DNA of 64,000 nt from contig JADJVW010000061.1 in NCBI GenBank assembly GCA_016710365.1, positions 53,915 through 117,914 on the forward strand, given 5' to 3'. This DNA comes from Candidatus Caldilinea saccharophila (GTDB lineage: Bacteria > Chloroflexota > Anaerolineae > Caldilineales > Caldilineaceae). Below, piece by piece: positions 61,817-64,000 of this stretch (its first letter is position 1; each line of letters begins with the position of its first letter). Under the pieces are notes generated by a model, which was not told where the DNA came from, did no database searches, and was given only the letters and a program-made list of their open reading frames with translations. Made by a program: the position numbers and the translations under genes.

Positions 61817-62292
61817 CCGCGTGGCTCCACCAGGTCGATGGACAGAAAGGTGGCGTTGGGTGGAATCACCAGCGCCGGCGGCCCGCCCGGCTGTTCCTTG
61901 AAGAAGCCCATGCGCTGCGCCATCTTGTCGCCATCGCGCGCCACCAGCTTGTGGATGATCTGCATAATTGCGGCCTCGTCTTCCACCACGTTGGCCGCAC
62001 CCTGCACCTCTGTCCCGCGCAACTGCACCGTCACCGGCGCGCCGCCGCGCAGATTCTTCCACCAACTGCTGTGCGTGAAGACATAGAGCCGGTTTGCTTC
62101 CTGCAGATAGCCGACCGGGATCGTGTATTGCGTGCCGCTCTTGCGGCCCGTAAAGCTGAGCAGGATCAACCGCCCGCTCATCATGCCGTGCAGCGGCGAG
62201 TGCAGCACCGCACCCACAATGGGGTTCGCGATCTGGTACATGATGCGCGGCATCGGCGGGCCGCTTTGTGCTTCTGGATTGCTGTCTGCCAT
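61813..62292 (-). CDS. Nitroreductase/quinone reductase family (Ddn-like) deazaflavin-dependent protein
   Basis: This 159-residue protein has the split-barrel flavin/F420 fold of the Ddn family: SGRLILLSFTGRKSGTQYTI, YVFTHSSWWKNLRGGAPVTV and a long C-terminal helix. Relatives in Actinobacteria and Chloroflexota use F420 to reduce quinones or nitro compounds. ATG at 62292 is used (MADSNPEAQS), eight residues in from a weaker start. It is the first gene of an operon with the TetR gene and possibly the SDR-type genes. F420 dependence is inferred from family only. Confidence 0.85.
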   Translation of the reverse strand: MADSNPEAQSGPPMPRIMYQIANPIVGAVLHSPLHGMMSGRLILLSFTGRKSGTQYTIPVGYLQEANRLYVFTHSSWWKNLRGGAPVTVQLRGTEVQGAANVVEDEAAIMQIIHKLVARDGDKMAQRMGFFKEQPGGPPALVIPPNATFLSIDLVEPRG

Positions 62293-62329
62293 CTTGTCCT
62301 CCAATTTGCCTGCCACTTCAACAGATTGC

Positions 62330-62350
62330 GACCGATTATACCAATCGGTC
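62330..62350. promoter_or_regulatory. TetR operator overlapping the promoter
   Basis: GACCGATT-ATACC-AATCGGTC is a perfect 8-bp inverted repeat with a five-base centre. It covers the -10 box and part of the spacer of the promoter at 62335-62363. That is a standard repressor position, and the TetR gene lies in the operon it would control. Confidence 0.8.
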
Positions 62351-62363
62351 TATATATGGTCAA
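62335..62363 (-). promoter_or_regulatory. Sigma-70 promoter of the nitroreductase-TetR operon
   Basis: On the minus strand TTGACC (62363-62358) and TATAAT (62340-62335) are 17 bp apart, close to consensus. The predicted start is near 62328, giving a leader of about 36 nt to the ATG at 62292. It lies only 33 bp from the left end of the IS element. Confidence 0.75.
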
Positions 62364-62396
62364 GCATTCCTAATGACAGTTGTTGCTTTTAGGGAT

Positions 62397-63869
62397 ACAA
62401 TACCTTCGCCAGTCTATGGTTGAGTGATAAGAGCTTGAGTCGAGTGAATTGCGCCCATGCTGGCAACATAGTGAAGGATGGCAGCAATAATATTTGGATT
62501 GGGTGGTTTTCGAAGTAATTCAATGGTTGCGTGGACATATCTACGACCACGGAAGAACGCTTTCAAATCCAAAACACCAGCGTCGGGATGTGACCTGCGA
62601 AAATCGGCAAGCTGGCGATGAGAAAGATTAACCACGACGAGCCAAAGGTTGACTGCATTGTCGCCGCTACTCTCTTTGATGGTCATGAAGTCCTCCATGC
62701 CCCTGAATTCTTTAGCGTCGCGGAAGTTGAACTCGATTTGAAGCGCAGGCGATAGTAGTGAATCAGGGTATCAGTGAGTTTGAGATCACTGCTGAAAAGC
62801 ACCGCATGTGCGCGGACGCCACTCTCCAGATTGGTTTTGACTAGGATCACGACATTGAGTGGGTCGGCAAAGCACTCGTGCAACATCGTGGCTTGTAAAC
62901 ATCAGTGCGAATCCCTTGTCCTGACCGGTCGCCATCTGATAACGCCTCTGGAATGGCCTGATAATTGAGCTTGTCGCCAGAGCGACGACGGGGGCCAGAC
63001 TTCTTTCTGTTCACCCTTGTACTGAAGTAGAGCGCCGAATCGTGACGCAGTTTCGAGATCAGGTGCAACCCCGGGCTTTGCTGCACCATCGACAAACGTT
63101 GTTGTTGCCGAAATGACCATCCAGCACCAGATAGGTGAGGGGAAGAGTCCACCAATCAGTTCCAACAACTTCTTGACCAGTCGCTCCATCATTCTCAGTT
63201 CGCCGTTCCATTCAACGTGACGTTTGTCTTTATTCTTGCTGCCTTTGGGACGTCCCGCCTTGCGCTTGCCTCCTTTGATTCTTCTTCGCTGCGCTTTTCT
63301 TGGTCGCACGCTGCTTCGCTCGCTGGAGCGTCCGTCTCTGCGTGCTTAACCACTTGCTCCGTCAGCAGCGGATGGGAAACAGCATCACCACACTGACCAG
63401 AGAAAGGGTGAAGAAGCTGACCCCAGCGATGGGCTTGTTGTAGATCGACGAGAAAAAACGGTCCAACCCGTGTGTCTTCTTTCCGGCTTTGCTGACCACG
63501 CTCGTCGCCAACAACCAGATACACCTCATCAGGTTGGAACAGGTGGGTGCGGAAGAACAGCCAACCTTATCTGCGCCACGGCAGTACCCGTGTTGAACCA
63601 ACGCTGCACTGTCCGGTAGCTGCCACCCCTCTCCGTCCAGCGCGAAATACCCAACATCGTCACACGACCGGTCATTGCCAACATCGCAGCGATGATTCGT
63701 CCCAACTGACGTGTCGCTGTCTGATTCTGACATTGAATCTAAGCATTGAAGCAGTGCGATAATCTCGATCGTGAGCGGTTCTGTCTGATAGAATTCCACT
63801 TTTGTCGGCAGTGGATAAGCCTATCCTACACGACCGCTCTATCTTTCCCCTTTTTGGCGAAGGTATTGT
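62397..63869 (-). mobile_element. Decayed insertion sequence with DDE transposase remnant
   Basis: Perfect 15-bp inverted ends ACAATACCTTCGCCA lie at 62397-62411 and 63855-63869, enclosing about 1.44 kb of lower-GC DNA. On the minus strand pieces of one transposase can be read in three frames: AMTGRVTMLGISRWTE-like text near the 5' end, then VVGDE (near 63505), AGKKTHGLDRFFSSIYNKPI, the second Asp in LVLDGHFGNN (near 63115), and the Glu in IEFNFRDAKEFRGMEDFMTI (near 62730). These give the DDE triad of an IS4/IS701-like group. Several frameshifts break it. No target duplication is apparent beside the ends. Confidence 0.75.
62414..63799 (-). pseudogene. Transposase pseudogene of the IS element
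   Basis: The longest readable pieces are 62414-62698 (C-terminus, from MEDFMTIKESSGDNAVNLWL), 62683-62886 (middle), 62902-63309 (from GRPKGSKNKDKRHVEWNGEL) and 63362-63799 (N-terminal half). Adjacent pieces need a change of frame to follow each other. This dense set of shifts differs from the single-base breaks elsewhere and is consistent with real decay. It is expected to be inactive. Confidence 0.72.
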
Positions 63870-64000
63870 GTTTGTGGAGCAGAATTTCATGGTAATCAAG
63901 CAGACGTTGGTGTTACTAATTCGTCGTTTCGATCTCGAAGACAGACCACTCTGCAAAATCAGCAGCAGTTCCAGGTGACAGAAAAGACTCCACACGATAT
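63870..64000. other. Unassigned DNA at the window edge
   Basis: The 131 bp after the IS right end contain no family feature I recognise. A minus-strand open frame crosses into the IS, but its sequence is Ser/Arg-rich with no conserved text. Confidence 0.4.

Noticed and set aside
62391..63880. Target-site duplication beside the IS ends
   Set aside because: Flanking bases on the two sides do not match over any length from 2 to 10 bp that I could see.

Overview
The window looks like a chromosomal segment of a high-GC, free-living bacterium of the phylum Chloroflexota, most likely in or near Anaerolineae/Caldilineae. This is inferred from the gene families, not from a marker gene. The signs are secreted proteins with SH3b or PD40 propellers, lipoproteins whose Cys is followed by Thr/Ala/Pro-rich linkers, an AfsR/SARP-like NB-ARC regulator, membrane-anchored thioredoxin beside DUF4395, a TrpB2-type tryptophan synthase, and no outer-membrane channel genes beside the exporters. 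No rRNA, tRNA, CRISPR array or prophage was seen.

Layout. 1-4.4 kb: the end of metK, a HigB/HigA-like toxin-antitoxin pair, an HD nucleotidase and a TPR/propeller protein. 4.5-16.7 kb: an ABC exporter, a Na+/H+ antiporter, an SOS-type FtsK-like gene with a small membrane protein, an alpha/beta hydrolase, an AlkZ-like glycosylase, a CDP-alcohol phosphatidyltransferase overlapping a PTPMT1-like phosphatase, DUF423, a propeller lipoprotein and an M42 aminopeptidase. 16.7-21.7 kb: a split GT39-like glycosyltransferase and a NarL-type two-component system. 21.9-31 kb: two export systems, a MacB-like ABC pair plus adaptor and a TetR-controlled adaptor plus RND pump. 31-38 kb: redox and sulfur genes (redoxin, thioredoxin, DUF4395, cysteine synthase, rhodanese-ThiF and a ubiquitin-like sulfur carrier), followed by a candidate structured RNA. 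38.7-44.1 kb: an S9 peptidase, then an amidohydrolase, ThuA and Gfo/Idh/MocA. 44.5-57.7 kb: a beta-helix/PKD surface protein, TrpB2, an MFS transporter, an amino-acid binding lipoprotein, a cupredoxin-like protein, a SARP/NB-ARC regulator with an aldehyde dehydrogenase, and a SPOUT methyltransferase. 57.9-62.4 kb: a second toxin-antitoxin pair whose toxin is broken, three NAD(P)-binding NmrA/SDR proteins, and a TetR/nitroreductase pair with its operator. 62.4-63.9 kb: a decayed IS element.

Two features run through the whole window. First, at least six families of long imperfect palindromes (about 65-190 bp) fill many intergenic gaps, sometimes inside operons and once inside a coding sequence. 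Second, at least seven conserved genes are each broken by a single-base frameshift while both halves remain well conserved. That pattern suggests uncorrected assembly indels more than real gene decay, so those pseudogene calls should be treated with caution.

Most notable candidates: a roughly 300-nt RNA with a near-consensus promoter and intrinsic terminator at 38.2-38.5 kb; the phosphatidyltransferase/PTPMT1-like gene pair; a LexA-type box inside the promoter of the FtsK-like gene; a sulfur carrier with residues beyond its Gly-Gly; and the palindrome families.
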